A DNA stretch of 48,711 nt from Multifurca ochricompacta (lineage: Eukaryota; Basidiomycota; Agaricomycetes; Russulales; Russulaceae): positions 1 to 48,711 of the forward strand of contig WTXG01000265.1 of NCBI GenBank assembly GCA_022496185.1. The letters are read 5' to 3'. The notes beneath the pieces were generated by a model, which had not been told where the DNA came from, searched no databases, and worked only from the letters and a program-made list of their open reading frames with translations. Both the position numbers and the translations under genes were made by a program. Shown here piece by piece: positions 11,701 through 22,633 of the stretch. Each line of letters begins with the position of its first letter. Position 1 is the first letter of the stretch.

Positions 11701-13934
11701 TACAGTATATAAGACCCTGTAGACAGTTTGTACAACCCTAGATTTGACCTCTTGTGCCTTCAGCCTAGAGATCTTAGACCCCAATACATCAGAAGTCTTT
11801 TCCCCCTTTTTTGCGTCTTTGAGATCCCTGCAGGGACCCCCATTGCCTCTGGCAATGGGTGTGTACCCTTCCCTTTGAATCCCTCTGCCACTCCCTAAGG
11901 GCTCCAGTGTGCTTGGTGTGCTTCTGGCACAGCAACTGGGCCCTGTCCCCACTTAACAGCCTTAGGGGATTAGCTCCCTTTGGCTGGCTCATCCCGTCTC
12001 CCTCTGTGCTTGATTATAGCACCAAACCTTAACCGATCCCGAAGCTAGACAGTGCCCAGAGTCTAGCCTTATTGTGCTAGGCTCGTGGCTGAGGTAATGG
12101 ACCCGCGCTGACCCGTGCATGCCACACAGAACGCTCCACTGAGCGTAACAGGAGGACACTGCTCGAGCTTCTGGATGGGGACATTCCAGATGTCTCATAC
12201 TTTAAAATATTTGGCTGCTTAGCCTACTATACTGTCCCAGAGGACAAAAGACGTAAACTGGATCACAAAGCCAGGGAGACAGTCTTTGTCAGGTATGCAC
12301 CCCACTCTAAAGGATATCTTCTTTGGGATAAGCATACCCGATCCTTCGTATTGTCAAGAGATGTGACATTTGATGAAGGGTCCTTCCCATCCAACCTTGC
12401 TAAGGACAGCAAGGGAAAGCAAAAGGAAAAAGTTACGCCTTTTGTCTTAGAAGTTGAGAGGCCTGTCCAGCCTCAACCAGCAATAGCCACAGTTCCTCAG
12501 GCTCCTGAAGACAAGGATGCCGAGGTTGAGGAACAGGAGGTAGTGGAACCTCCTCAAATAAATCCTGAGCCTACCACACCCGAAAATGAGCTTGACACAC
12601 ATGATCAAACCATCTATCAGACACCACCATCCCAAATCCTGGAACCCTCTGAACTCCCCCAGAGAACCTGTGCCAAAAGACAATCTAAAAAGAATGTTGG
12701 CAAAATTTCCCAACCAGTATTTACTAGGGAAAGTCCACGCTCTCAGCAACGTGACAGGGCTGTGCAGGAAGATCTAGATCTTGATACTGCCCATCCCAAA
12801 CGTTCACGCCGCATGAATCCTTGATTTTATAATGAGGATAATGCTGAGTACATGCAGGGTTCTTCCAGACTTGGACATATGGAATTGCTCAATGCCGCAG
12901 GAGTCTCTTATAGAGATCCCCTGACTTTTCAGGAGGCAATGCAGTCTGACAATGCCAATGAGTGGCTTGAGGCATGTAAATATGAAATTGATGCCTTAGA
13001 TAAACTTGATGTGTGGCGCCTTGAGGATCTTCCAGAAGGAAGAAAGGCTGTCAAGTCAAAATGGGTTTTTAAGCTGAAACCAGATGGACAGTTTCGTGCT
13101 AGGCTCGTGGCAAAAGGTTTCACCCAAATAGAAGGGGTGGACTTTGACGAAACATTCTCTCCAGTCGCCAGATTTGAATCACTTAGATTGTTACTAGCGC
13201 TAGCTACGCTAGAGGATTGGGAAATCCACCAAATGGATGTCAAATCGGCATTCCTACATGGCGATCTGGATGAGGAAATTTATATGGAGCAACCAGTTGG
13301 TTTCGTTGTTGCTGGTCAAGAGTCCAAAGTTTGTAGGTTACAAAAAGCTTTATATGGCCTCAAACAAGCCTCCTGAGCATGGAATCTACAGTTCCATGCA
13401 GTTCTTAATGAACTGGGCTTCACTCGGACGTACTCTGATGCAGGAGTATACGTGTATCATCAAAAAGAGGAGGATGATTCACTTTATGTCATTCTATATG
13501 TAGATGACATTACTATACTTGGGTCTTCCAATAAAAAGATAAAGTGGCTGAAGTCAGCTCTATCTAATCGATATGAGATGACTGACTTGGGAGAAATCCA
13601 GTTGTACCTTGGAGTTAATATCACCAGGGATCGTCCTAACAAGACACTGGAGATTGACCAAGCAGCCTATGTTTTATCTATTATTGAGAAGTTTGGGATG
13701 AGGGATTCCAACCGAGTATATACTCCTCTTCCCTCTGGTGCTGATGTTCATCTGGTCAAATTTGAAGGCCAGGCATCTACTTCTGAAATAAAGAAGTACC
13801 AACAGCTGATGGGGTCTCTGCTATGGGTGCAGATTGGAAGCAGACCCGATATTAGTTTTGCTGTGGCGTGCCTTAGTCAATACGCTTCCAATCCCTCTCA
13901 AAATCACATGCAACTTGCAAAATATGTCTTAAAG
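8793..13934 (+). pseudogene. Copia-2 gag-pol polyprotein, split by a solo LTR, with two TGA codons, truncated
   Basis: ATG 8793 (MSSIVFPPTFKFDKLDGSNW) starts a classic Copia gag with CCHC knuckle CFYCQKPGHKANEC (about residue 260). Protease MMDSGATTHF is intact (about 345), followed by the GAG_pre-integrase motif WHLRMGH and integrase IHSDLVGP. The integrase breaks at 10850 where a 1300-bp solo LTR plus 5-bp duplication is inserted. 1305 is divisible by three, so the frame continues at 12156 (DVSYFKIFGCLAYY). TGA codons at 12822-12824 and 13374-13376 are the only stops; the second falls in LKQAS(stop)AWN, where Arg is usual. RT follows with LYVDD near 13498. The frame ends at 13934 before RNase H. 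Confidence 0.88.
10851..12150 (+). repeat. Solo LTR (1300 bp) with 5-bp target duplication GGAGG
   Basis: The insert begins TGTTACGACC and ends GAGCGTAACA, so its ends are TGTTACG/CGTAACA inverted repeats, the same as the chromovirus LTR ends at 15181 and 22633. GGAGG flanks it at 10846-10850 and 12151-12155. A TATA-like GTATATAAGACC lies near 11703, suggesting plus orientation. It contains short CATGTGACCCTTGGC-type tandem units near 11308-11350 and no coding sequence. Removing it rejoins the Copia-2 integrase frame. Confidence 0.88.
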
Positions 13935-13936
13935 TA

Positions 13937-14851
13937 CAGTAGCCCACAAAACTGTTCCAATGTTTGGCCATCCTGGAGAGATTGACCTACCACACAATGA
14001 GAATAATTTCCAAAATTAGTAGAAATTGGTAGATGATAGTGTAGCATCTAAGCTTCAATTAGAGCCTATACTAATGTCAATTGAGTCAGTGGTTCATGAT
14101 ATATAAAATGTTTTGTGAGGCATTATCATTGGAACAGTTTTGTGGCCAACATGTGAGATGACAAAACCAGTATCTGGTGGTCATGCAAATGCATTGACAG
14201 TCATGTGACAATGTTAAATAAGTTAAACATACACCAAATAATCATCAACAACACTTGCTTCTTACCATGCATGCCCTCTCTGCTGCCAAAAGGACTCACA
14301 TCATCTCCCTCCTCACTTCAGGCAAATCTGCCCTTAAAGTGTCAACTATGACTGGCCATGGCACTATTATCATCTCAAGATGGGTCATAAATACTGCCCT
14401 TACCATCCCAAGTCAAATGGAGGGAGACCAAGGAAGCTGACAGAGAGAAATGCTCAGCATGCTGTTTGCCTTATCTCCTCTGGCAGGGCAGACACAGATG
14501 TGGAAGTGACTAGAGCACTTCAGAAGTTGTTAATGGGTTCCTCTATCAACATAATATGCCCATCCATCCTCCCATCAAGTTTTCAAGCCATAACTGGCCC
14601 CTCCCATATCATACACCCCCATTCCATCATAAGTGCAATAGGCCACAAAACCAATCCAATGACATTGCTACACAAAACATTTTATATATCATGAACCACT
14701 GACTCAATTGACATCAGTATAGGCTCTAATTGAAGCTTAACTGCTACACTATCATCTATTAATTTCTACTAATTTTGGAAATTATTCTCATTGTGTGGTA
14801 GGTCAATCTCTTCAGGATGGCCAAACATTGGAATGGTTTTGTGGGTTACTG
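13937..14851 (+). mobile_element. Tc1/mariner-like element with about 210-bp inverted repeats and a transposase remnant
   Basis: The termini are CAGTAGCCCACAAAAC and the near-inverse GTTTTGTGGGTTACTG, flanked by TA at 13935-13936 and 14852-14853, the Tc1/mariner target. The inverted repeats (13937-14147 and 14641-14851) match with only scattered differences. Between them, 14255-14640 encodes in two frames a helix-turn-helix-like N-terminal transposase fragment (THIISLLTSGKSALKVSTMT, then GGRPRKLTERNAQHAV). No DDE catalytic domain is present, so this is a non-autonomous derivative. Confidence 0.75.
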
Positions 14852-14853
14852 TA

Positions 14854-15180
14854 TGATGGAATGGGGGTGTATGATATGGGAGGGGCCAGTTATGGCTTGA
14901 AAACTTGATGGGAGGATGGATGGGCATATTATGTTGATAGAGGAACCCATTAACAACTTCTGAAGTGCTCTAGTCACTTCCACATCTGTGTCTGCCCTGC
15001 CAGAGGAGATAAGGCAAACAGCATGCTGAGCATTTCTCTCTGTCAGCTTCCTTGGTCTCCCTCCATTTGACTTGGGATGGTAAGGGCAGTATTTATGACC
15101 CATCTTGAGATGATAATAGTGCCATGGCCAGTCATAGTTGACACTTTAAGGGCAGATTTGCCTGAAGTGAGGAGGGAGAT
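14854..15180 (-). repeat. Perfect 327-bp inverted duplicate of the interior of the Tc1/mariner-like element
   Basis: On reading, the reverse complement of this segment equals 14303-14629 base for base over 327 bp. It begins immediately after the TA duplication of the neighbouring element and has no terminal repeat of its own. It ends exactly at the start of the chromovirus LTR (15181). It repeats the transposase fragment on the minus strand. Either a second copy was cut by later events or an inverted duplication arose locally. Confidence 0.85.
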
Positions 15181-15758
15181 TGTTACGTCCGGTGTGAGAC
15201 GTTCTGCACGACTTGTGCACAGCGTTGTATGTATGTTCAGGTAAGAGGTCAATAAGGCCTCTTGGAGTGTTAAGATGAATGAGTCAAAGTCAACGGGGCT
15301 GCTCCCGAGTGACAATGTTGAGCGGAAAGTGCCAAAAGCACTGAGACGGTTGAGTCAAAGGTTTCAAGGGGAAGTCCAGAAGACAAACACCGATGTATTC
15401 AATAAGTCAAGTCTGAGGTCTACAAGGTAGTTACAGTGGACTTATATACGTAATCGAATGGGCGTCTATAGATAAGATAATGGAGTCAAGTGGGCCCGAA
15501 TATACGAAAGCGGAGGGCGTAAAGCCTGGCTTCTGATAGGGGATTAAGTAAGTGTCTGGTCGTAAAGATAAGGGATAAGATAAGAGTCCAAACACAAGTA
15601 CAGTAACGCAAACATAGACAAAGGCAATCACGGGGAAGGGAGCAGGGCACGTGAAGGATCCCACGATGGAGACATGATCTGATAATGCAAAGTAGGCGGC
15701 AAGGAGGGGTCGTCGTTAGGTAGGAGAAAGAAAGTCGGAAGAGACGGGGTTCGTAACA
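15181..15758 (-). repeat. 3' LTR of the chromovirus (578 bp)
   Basis: It is the near-identical partner of 22057-22633. About 11 differences are visible: three single-base indels, and substitutions mostly of the form CpG in one copy and TpG or CpA in the other. TG...CA ends are intact. Confidence 0.9.
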
Positions 15759-15789
15759 TCACCCCCTCTTCTGGTTCTAGCAGACCCGG

Positions 15790-17040
15790 CTAGAAACGAC
15801 TCGTACCATCATCATCCTGTATCAACTCCAAGTAATCGTCGGCTACATTACGGTCATCCATCGTATAATTTTCCTTGTCCGAGTCCTGCGGACATTGGTG
15901 GGTACAAGGAACCCATACGGACCGCGCTGACCACATAGGCGGCACATGTCGTGGATCGGGCAGTCCAACTCGCGGTGCCCTGAGTTGTGGCGGAGGCACT
16001 TGCCGCTCCATCCCGACAGATTGACGATCGCCGGGGCAACTCCTACACGGCGGAAGATGCAGAACCGGCTCCAATGGAGGTTGCTGCGACAATGTCGACA
16101 CCACTTGCGGTTCAGGGGGCAGTTCCAGCTGATGTGATACTTGCTATCACATCGCCAGCACATCTCTCCACGAGGGTTCTCATGCATGCGCGGCATCTCG
16201 AACCGGTTTGGCAGCAACACAGGAGCGGCCCCCAATGATCGTGGGGGTAGGGGTCGAGCATATGTATCGGCGTACCTCTCGGCAATCGTCTGGTAGGCGT
16301 CTCCTATCTCCAGCCTCTTCCTGATCTCCACCAACTCCTGTTCCACCTGGAACATCCCGTTCGTCAGCCTTGCCATCATCTTCGCATGCTCTTTATACTG
16401 TCTGTTAAGCGTTGTGCGCAATGTCAAGTTCTTCCGCAGTCTCATCACCTCGGCTTTGAGACGCGGAAGGCGCATGTCGTTGAGCACCTCGTCGATGGCA
16501 AAGGCGGGGAGTCTTCAGCAGCCAGATGTCCAAGCTGCTCGTCAGTCATGGTGTGGTGAAGACGTCCTGTATACCTTTCCTCTAAATAGACCGGGGCCCC
16601 ATAGACGGGGCCATCTTTCTTCATACACCCAGCGACATCCATTCCTCCATTGGTATAGAATATGTATTTGGCAATGGCAGTGGTCCCGTCTGCCATGGTG
16701 ATCTCGAGAGGGAAATAGGTCGAAGAGTTGGGATTATTGGTAAAGAAAGGGAATTCGGGCACCTCGTCATCCAACTCCATGCCTAGCAGATCGTTCGGGT
16801 GTGGCTCTTGCTGTGCTTGAAATCATCATTCGGGTTGGGGGACTGGTTTTTGACCCGGGCCTCAGCAGCTTCGTAGTCGATTGGGGAGGAGGGACGTGTG
16901 GAGGGATGAGCAGAAGGGAAGTTCTCAACCACTACAGTGGTGGCGGTGAAGGCATCGACGGCAGCGTTGGCAGCATAAAAGACATGATAGATTGGATAGT
17001 GTTAGAACGTTGCTGGGGGAGCATGTACTGAAGAAATGGA
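15790..17040 (-). pseudogene. Third ORF of the chromovirus: coiled-coil and zinc-knuckle protein of unknown role
   Basis: It lies between the chromodomain stop (17062) and the 3' LTR and spans several frames. The upstream part (16445-16780) contains EFPFFTNNPNSSTYFPLEIT and GAPVYLEERYTGRLHHTM. The next part (15843-16487) has a Lys/Arg/Leu-rich helical stretch likely to coil (VMRLRKNLTLRTTLNRQYKE), then CCHC knuckles CWRCDSKYHISWNC and CRHCRSNLHWSRFC and more Cys/His pairs. An acidic tail (YLELIQDDDG) ends at 15790. Canonical Ty3 elements end after integrase. I recall similar unnamed proteins in mushroom genomes but cannot check. A nucleocapsid-like or RNA-binding role is inference. Confidence 0.65.
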
Positions 17041-17061
17041 TGGGGCTTCGGGGCGTTTCTT

Positions 17062-20000
17062 TTAAACATTTCTAGGGCTTCTGGGTGCCGAATGTGGAAC
17101 TCCGAGATAAGGGTGGAGCAAGATATCCCCGGCGGGTTCCCACGAATTGTCAGAGTCTGGGAATCCCTTCCACTTGATCAGGTAATGTAGTTTGCGCCCT
17201 CGGCCTTGTCGCTTGGAGTCTAAAACGCGCTCCACTTCCCATTCTTCTTCCCATCGATAAGGTCAGGCGGGGGTCTCGGGAAGTTCTCTCCATGAATGGA
17301 GGTTTCCTTGTAAGGGGTCAGAAGCTTGGCATGGAAGACTGGATGGATCTTCCATTTCGGCGGTAACTGCAACTCGTAAGACACATCTGACAGCTTCCTT
17401 GTGATCCGGAAGGGTCCGTGACGTCGGGGCGCTAATTTGGCCGAGGGGTGTGACGTGTGAATGTTCCTACCCTCGAGCCATACCCAGTCATTGGTCTGAT
17501 AAGGTGTGAATGTGCTTGGCTGTGCTGCCAGAAGCTGTTGCGCCTTTACCAGATTTTCATTGGCTGATTTCCGCAGCTCCTCCCATTGGCCGATTCGTTC
17601 GGTTACTGACGGGACGTTGATAGGCTTATCTGCCCACGTGGTGCGTGGAGTCCAGCCCATGATAAGGGAGAAGGGGGTGGATTTGTCGTTCCATTGGGCC
17701 ATGAGTTGTGAGCGAATTCCGCCGTCGACAGCCATTCTGCCCAGTCGTCCTGCCTGCCGTTGCACCAAAACCGGAGATACTGTTCTAACCATTGATTCGT
17801 CCGCTCGGACTGTCCGTCTGTCTGTGGATGGTATGCCGTCGAGATGTTCTGCGTGATGTCCAGCGTCTTGCATAAGGCCCTCGCAAACGCCGATGTGAAA
17901 CGGGTGTCTCGGTCAGAGATGATCTTTTTAGGGAGTCCGTAGTGACGGTATACATGGTTCAGGTATAGTTTCGCCACTCCTTCGGCTGTGATAGTTTCGT
18001 TGCAGGGAATGAAGAGGGCCGCTTTGGAGCAATCATGATCCGTGACTGTAAGGATAGTGTCAAAGCCTTGTGATTTGGGCAGCTTGACAATGAAGTCCAT
18101 GGCGATGGTCTGGAAAGGAGTCGAGGTACTGGGAGTGATGGGGAGCATTGGTGGGATTTTTGGGTGCGTGTTCACCTTGTTTGCTTGACATGATGCGCAT
18201 CCTCGTATGTAGCTCTCAATGTCCTTCTTCATATTGGGCCACCAATAGTCTCGTTTGGCCAGGGCGTAGGTGTTGGCAATGCCTGGATGGCCGGCGGAGG
18301 GAAGGTCGTGATGAAAATGGATCACCCCCCTCTTAATGTTGTCGCCACCGGTGACAACGAGTCGGTCCCCGTCCTTCCACCACAGACCGTTGATCTTCTT
18401 TAGATTATGAGCATCAGCCCATGAATGGCACAGGTCCTGGTTCATGTTTTGGGAAACTTGTGCCCAAAGGTCCATGTCGTGGAGACTGACAATGGCCGTC
18501 TTGGCAAATACTTCCTCTGGGAGGACAGTGATGTCGTTATTGTCGTCCTCCCCTGTATGCATGTCTGGTCTGCGCGATAAGCATCTGCTCTAGCGTTCTG
18601 ACTCCCGGCAATGTGTTTCAGTGTGAAGTTGTACTCTTCTAGTTCCAAGACCTCTCGTGCCACACGTCGACTGATCTTATGGGGTTCTTTCCAGTATAAC
18701 AGGTTGGAATGATCAGTATAGATGATGGTCTTGTGGGGGGTTCCTGCCAAGTAGGGTCGCCAGTGTCGTAATGCCTTGACGATGGCTAAGAGCTCTCTGT
18801 CCCAGATGTCGTAGTTTCTTTCGGCTGGGGAGAAGGTTTCGGAGTAGTATGCCACTGGGTGAAGCACTTGTGCGGCGTCTCTCTGGTATAATACTGCCCC
18901 GTTCGCAAAGTGTGAGGCGTCCACCTCGACCTCGAAGGGGTGGCTCAGATCTGGTTGGATAAGTACTGGTTCCGAGCCGACGAGGTCCCTAATCTGTTCA
19001 AACGCCTGCTGCTGTGCGGCATCCCAATGCCATGGTACGTCCTTTTTCAGTAGGTCGTTCAGTGGTCGCGCTATGCCTGAAAATCCCTTGACGAATCGTC
19101 GGTAGAAGTTACAGAATCCGATGAACGATCGGACATCCTTGACGCAGGTCGGCACGGGCCACTCCCGGATTCCCTGTACTTTCACGGGATCCATGCGCAC
19201 TTGTCCTCCTTCCAAGATGACCCCTAGATACTCAACGCTCCGTTGTTCAAAGGAGCATTTGGCAGGTTTGAGATAGAGATCATGTTCTTGCAGTATATCC
19301 AGTACTTGATGTACACGACGTCGGTGGTGGTCCAAATCATCTGTGGTGGCTACTAGGATGTCGTCCATGTAGACCACTACTTCTCCTGTGAGAATGAGAT
19401 CGCGGAAGATGTGGTTCATCATAGACTGAAACGTTGCCGGCGAGTTTGTAAGACCAAAGAACATAACATTGGGTTCGAACAACCCTTGATTTGTTTTGAA
19501 CGCCGCCTTGCACTGGTCACCTTCCTTGATTCTAACGTTATTGTAGCCCCATCGCACGTCCATCTTCGAGAAGAGGGACTTATCCCTCATAGTGTCAATG
19601 AGTTCGGAGATGAGCGGCAGGGGGTAGGCATTCTTTACGGTGTATGTGTTAATTCGCCGGTAATCCTGAACCGGTCGCAGCTTGCCGTCCTTCTTTTTGA
19701 TGAAGAAGAAGGGCGAGGCGTACTGCGACTTGGATGGGCGAATATATCCTTTTGCCAAATGTTCTTCAAGGAACTCTGTCAGTGCCACCTGCTCGGACTG
19801 GGACAGCGGATAGATTTTGCAATCTATTGCTGTAGGTGTATCGGGGAGTAGGTCTATGGCGTGGTCCCATGGTCTGGAAGGTGGAAAGCGCTGGGATTCT
19901 TCTTCGGAGAACACCTTCCAATGCCTATGGTAACACTCGGCACTATGTCGCTGTATGTCTTTTCTGTCTGCCCTTGTATTGCCTTTTGGGCTAACTCTGA

Positions 20001-20536
20001 TGCTTTAGTGGCGTAACAGTGACCTGGGTCTTCCTCTCCTGTACTCGTGGCTTTTATTGTCGGATGTCTGACTGCGTAGTCATAGCCTATGGACGTAATG
20101 ATAGTGGGATATGATTCTTTGTCCATTGTCGCGTCAGCCCAGTTGATCTTGGGCTCAAACGCGGCAAGCCACGGGTATCCTAAGATAAGATCTTCGTCTC
20201 CTAGGTCTGTAATCAGGAAACGAATGTTCTTCGTGGTTTCTCCAACCTGGACCTTCAGATCCGTGTAATGAGTGATCTTTCCAGCGCGGTTGGCCGTTCC
20301 GTCAATGTTCCAAATGTTCTTTCCTGGGGAAGTGCCAGCCGTCCCAGACCCATCGTCTTGATTAGTCGTGGGTGAATAAAATTGTCTGTGGCTCCGGAGT
20401 CCACTAAAATATCTCGATCGGCCGTCCTCTGTGTAGTTTCAAAATGGACTGGTATTTTCAATGATTTGAATCGACTAGCATACACAGAGGTAACATGGAG
20501 TGCTCGTGCCCAGGCCGATGGGTTTGAGCCTAACAA
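17062..20536 (-). pseudogene. Chromovirus pol: protease, RT, RNase H, integrase, chromodomain (frameshifted)
   Basis: In element order: protease ILVDSGATDNFIHPRL (about 20395); a linker in another frame with DLILGYPWLAAFEP (about 20180); RT from about 19850 with KMDVRWGYNN and VVYMDDILV; RNase H FEVEVDASHFANGA; then a frameshift near 18560. The zinc-binding HHDLPSAGHPG...CASCQ follows, then integrase core AMDFIVKLPKSQG and DRDTRFTS and, after another shift, PLPPKWKIHPVFHAKLL. In the third frame, 17250-17062, lies a chromodomain (EWEVERVLDSK, YLIKWKGFPDSDNSWEP) with stop at 17062-17064. The chromodomain would target integration to methylated-histone chromatin. At least four frameshifts make this copy inactive as read. 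Confidence 0.88.
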
Positions 20537-20584
20537 AAATCCTTCTTTGCAAACGCCTTTTCTACTAATATGGCGCGCACTTCC

Positions 20585-22037
20585 TCACTCTCCTTCATCA
20601 TGTTGGCCCATATGTCCTGAGCTTTTCTTCTTTTGATCGCTTGTCCACGGTGGGGGGTTGTTCTGAACGGGGTGTTCTGGTGCCACCGTGGCGACAGCAA
20701 CTCGTGCTCCCTTCTTGGGACAGTCCCGGGACATATGTCCCAATGCTCTGCAACGGAAGCAGCGCCCTTCTTTCATTAGTGTCTGCCGCTCGTCTTCTGT
20801 AAGTGCTGCCCGAGCTCGGGCTCGATCTGCAGAGGTATCCATAGCGTTTGGATCCCTCTGGCCATGTGGCGCGGGCTTCACTCCGAACGCTGCCTTCCAC
20901 TGGTCTCGGGTTTTTCCCTTTTTGGTGTCAACTCCAAACCTTGTCTGGAAGTCAAGGTAGTCTTGTTGCTGTCTCCGAGCAGCGTCAACCCAGGTGTCCC
21001 AGTCGTGGGGGTGATGAAACTGAATGATATTCTTGACCAGGGGGTTGGGCAAACCCTGTGAAAAGAGGTCTAACGTTGCCTCTTCGTCCGTGTCATAGCC
21101 GGCCCTGTTGGCTAGACTTCTGAACTTGGCGACGTATGCGTCAAGTTCTCCCTTCTCCATTCTAAGGGACTTTAATTCCCGGGCTGCCTTCTGCTTGGCC
21201 TGCCCATCCGTGAAGGCATCTTTAAACCGCTCAGCGATGGTCTCCCAAAGACCTTCACTAGTGGTACGACGCCCACTTTCGACTTGTTCATTCAGCCACT
21301 CCAGCTGTTCCATGGTCCAGTCGTCAACCGCATCCCCCCGAATCAGGGAAAGGAACAGATTGGCTCGTTGAAAGGATTGACAATCTGTGGGACGTCATGG
21401 TTGAAGTTTTAAAGGTCGTGAACTCCAGCATGAATTTTTTGCTCTGTGAGCGGTCCCCAGTGAACGTTTGAGGAAGCACTCCTGACAATCGTCCGGACGG
21501 GGGGGGAATGTTTGGTGGTGCTGCCACTGGGGCTGGTGGGGCGGGGTCTGGAAGCTGGGCGGCAATGGTGGACATGTTTTGGTAAAACGGGGTGACGGTG
21601 TTGGTGGATTGTATAGAGATCTGGGGAGTTGTCAAAGCAGGGGCTCTGAACGTGACAACTTCAGGTGCAACTGGGGCTGTAGACGACGCTAATACCAGTG
21701 CTTCTTCGCTAGGTTCTTCTACGTACTCCTCTGGTTCGGAGTCCGTGACAATGGCCGGAGGGTTTTCTCTCCACGGGCCTAGTCCAAATTCAGGTGGGGC
21801 AGGTCTGGTTGTAACCCAAGAGTTTCGACTGTCCGAGTATCGGATACAATACCAAACTCTTTTCTCTTCGTCGTATTCTACCGGTTGGTATCTTCCGTCG
21901 TGATAGACGTAGTATCCAAACTCGGATTCAAAGTCTTTCCAGGCGGCAGAGCCAAGTACTTGCTGTGAAAGATTATTCTCGTCTCTGCGTTCGATGAGCT
22001 CTTCTCGGAAGAGGGTCTGACTGCGGCTGGAAGCCAC
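20585..22037 (-). pseudogene. Chromovirus gag with one zinc knuckle (frameshifted)
   Basis: The N-terminal part (21324-22037) reads SRSQTLFREELIERRDENNL and continues into a Pro/Ala-rich region ending GVLPQTFTGDRS, the usual start of the capsid-like segment. One or two frameshifts at about 21320-21420 move the frame to 20585-21313. That part carries MEQLEWLNEQVESG, LASNRAGY-like capsid helices and the CCHC knuckle CFRCRALGHMSRDC. The start codon is unclear: 22037 is GTG. It would form the particle core and bind genomic RNA. Confidence 0.82.
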
Positions 22038-22056
22038 TGTGAGAGACTCGACTTGA

Positions 22057-22633
22057 TGTTACGTCCGGTGTGAGACGTTCTGCACGACTTGTGCGACAGC
22101 GTTGTACGTATGTTCAGGTAAGAGGTCAATAAGGCCTCTTGGAGTTTAAGATGAATGAGTCAAAGTCAACGGGGCTGCTCCCGAGTGACAATGTTGAGCG
22201 GAAAGTGCCAAAAGCACTGAGACGGTTGAGTCAAAGGTTTCAAGGGGAAGTCCAGAAGACAAACACTGATGTATTCAATAAGTCGAGTCTGAGGTCTACA
22301 AGGTAGTTACAGTGGACTTATATACGTAATCGAATGGGCGTCTATAGATAAGATAACGGAGTCAAGTGGGCCCGAATATACGAAAGCGGAGGGCGTAAAG
22401 CCTGGCTTCTGATAGGGATTAAGTAAGTGTCTGGTCGTAAAGATAAGGGATAAGATAAGAGTCCAAACACAAGTACAGTAACGCAAACATAGACAAAGGC
22501 AATCACGGGGAAGGGAGCAGGGCACGTGAAGGATCCCACGATGGAGACGTGATCTGATAATGCAAAGTAGGCGGCAAGGAGGGGTCGTTGTTAGGTAGGA
22601 GAAAGAAAGCAGGAAGAGACGGGGTTCGTAACA
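22057..22633 (-). repeat. 5' LTR of the chromovirus (577 bp)
   Basis: On the plus strand it starts TGTTACGTCCGG at 22057 and ends GGTTCGTAACA at 22633. It abuts Copia-3 sequence (TACAGCCCTA...) directly. It is about 98% identical to 15181-15758, indicating a fairly recent insertion compared with the decay of neighbouring elements. Confidence 0.9.

Larger units (their letters stand above)
7356..13934 (+). mobile_element. Copia-2: Ty1/Copia retrotransposon, 3' end lost
   Basis: It has a 5' LTR, a primer binding site, a roughly 0.9 kb leader and a gag-pol frame broken by a solo LTR. It ends inside the RT/RNase H region at 13934, where a Tc1/mariner-like element sits. RNase H and the 3' LTR are absent from the window. 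Its LTR (TGTTGAACACAGG...) differs from the Copia-3 LTR (TGTTGAACCAAGA...), so these are different families. Confidence 0.85.
15181..22633 (-). mobile_element. Ty3/Gypsy chromovirus with two LTRs and three ORF regions
   Basis: Minus-strand element with LTRs at 22057-22633 (5') and 15181-15758 (3'), both TGTTACG...CGTAACA, about 98% alike. In element order: gag, protease, RT, RNase H, integrase, chromodomain, then an extra zinc-knuckle ORF. The purine tract AGAAGAGGGGG lies just before the 3' LTR (15761-15772, minus strand). No obvious tRNA primer site follows the 5' LTR; self-priming is possible. The flanks GAGAT (left) and TACAG (right) do not match, so the target duplication is missing. Frameshifts are frequent. 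Confidence 0.88.

Noticed and set aside
11011..11701. Minus-strand frames inside the 1.3 kb solo LTR
   Set aside because: They translate short tandem motifs (HMAKGHMAKGHM-type) and lie wholly within a bounded LTR.
22020..22056. A tRNA primer site after the chromovirus 5' LTR
   Set aside because: The sequence on the minus strand (TCAAGTCGAGTCTCTCACAG) has no TGG start and I could not match it to a tRNA 3' end; self-priming is possible but not shown.
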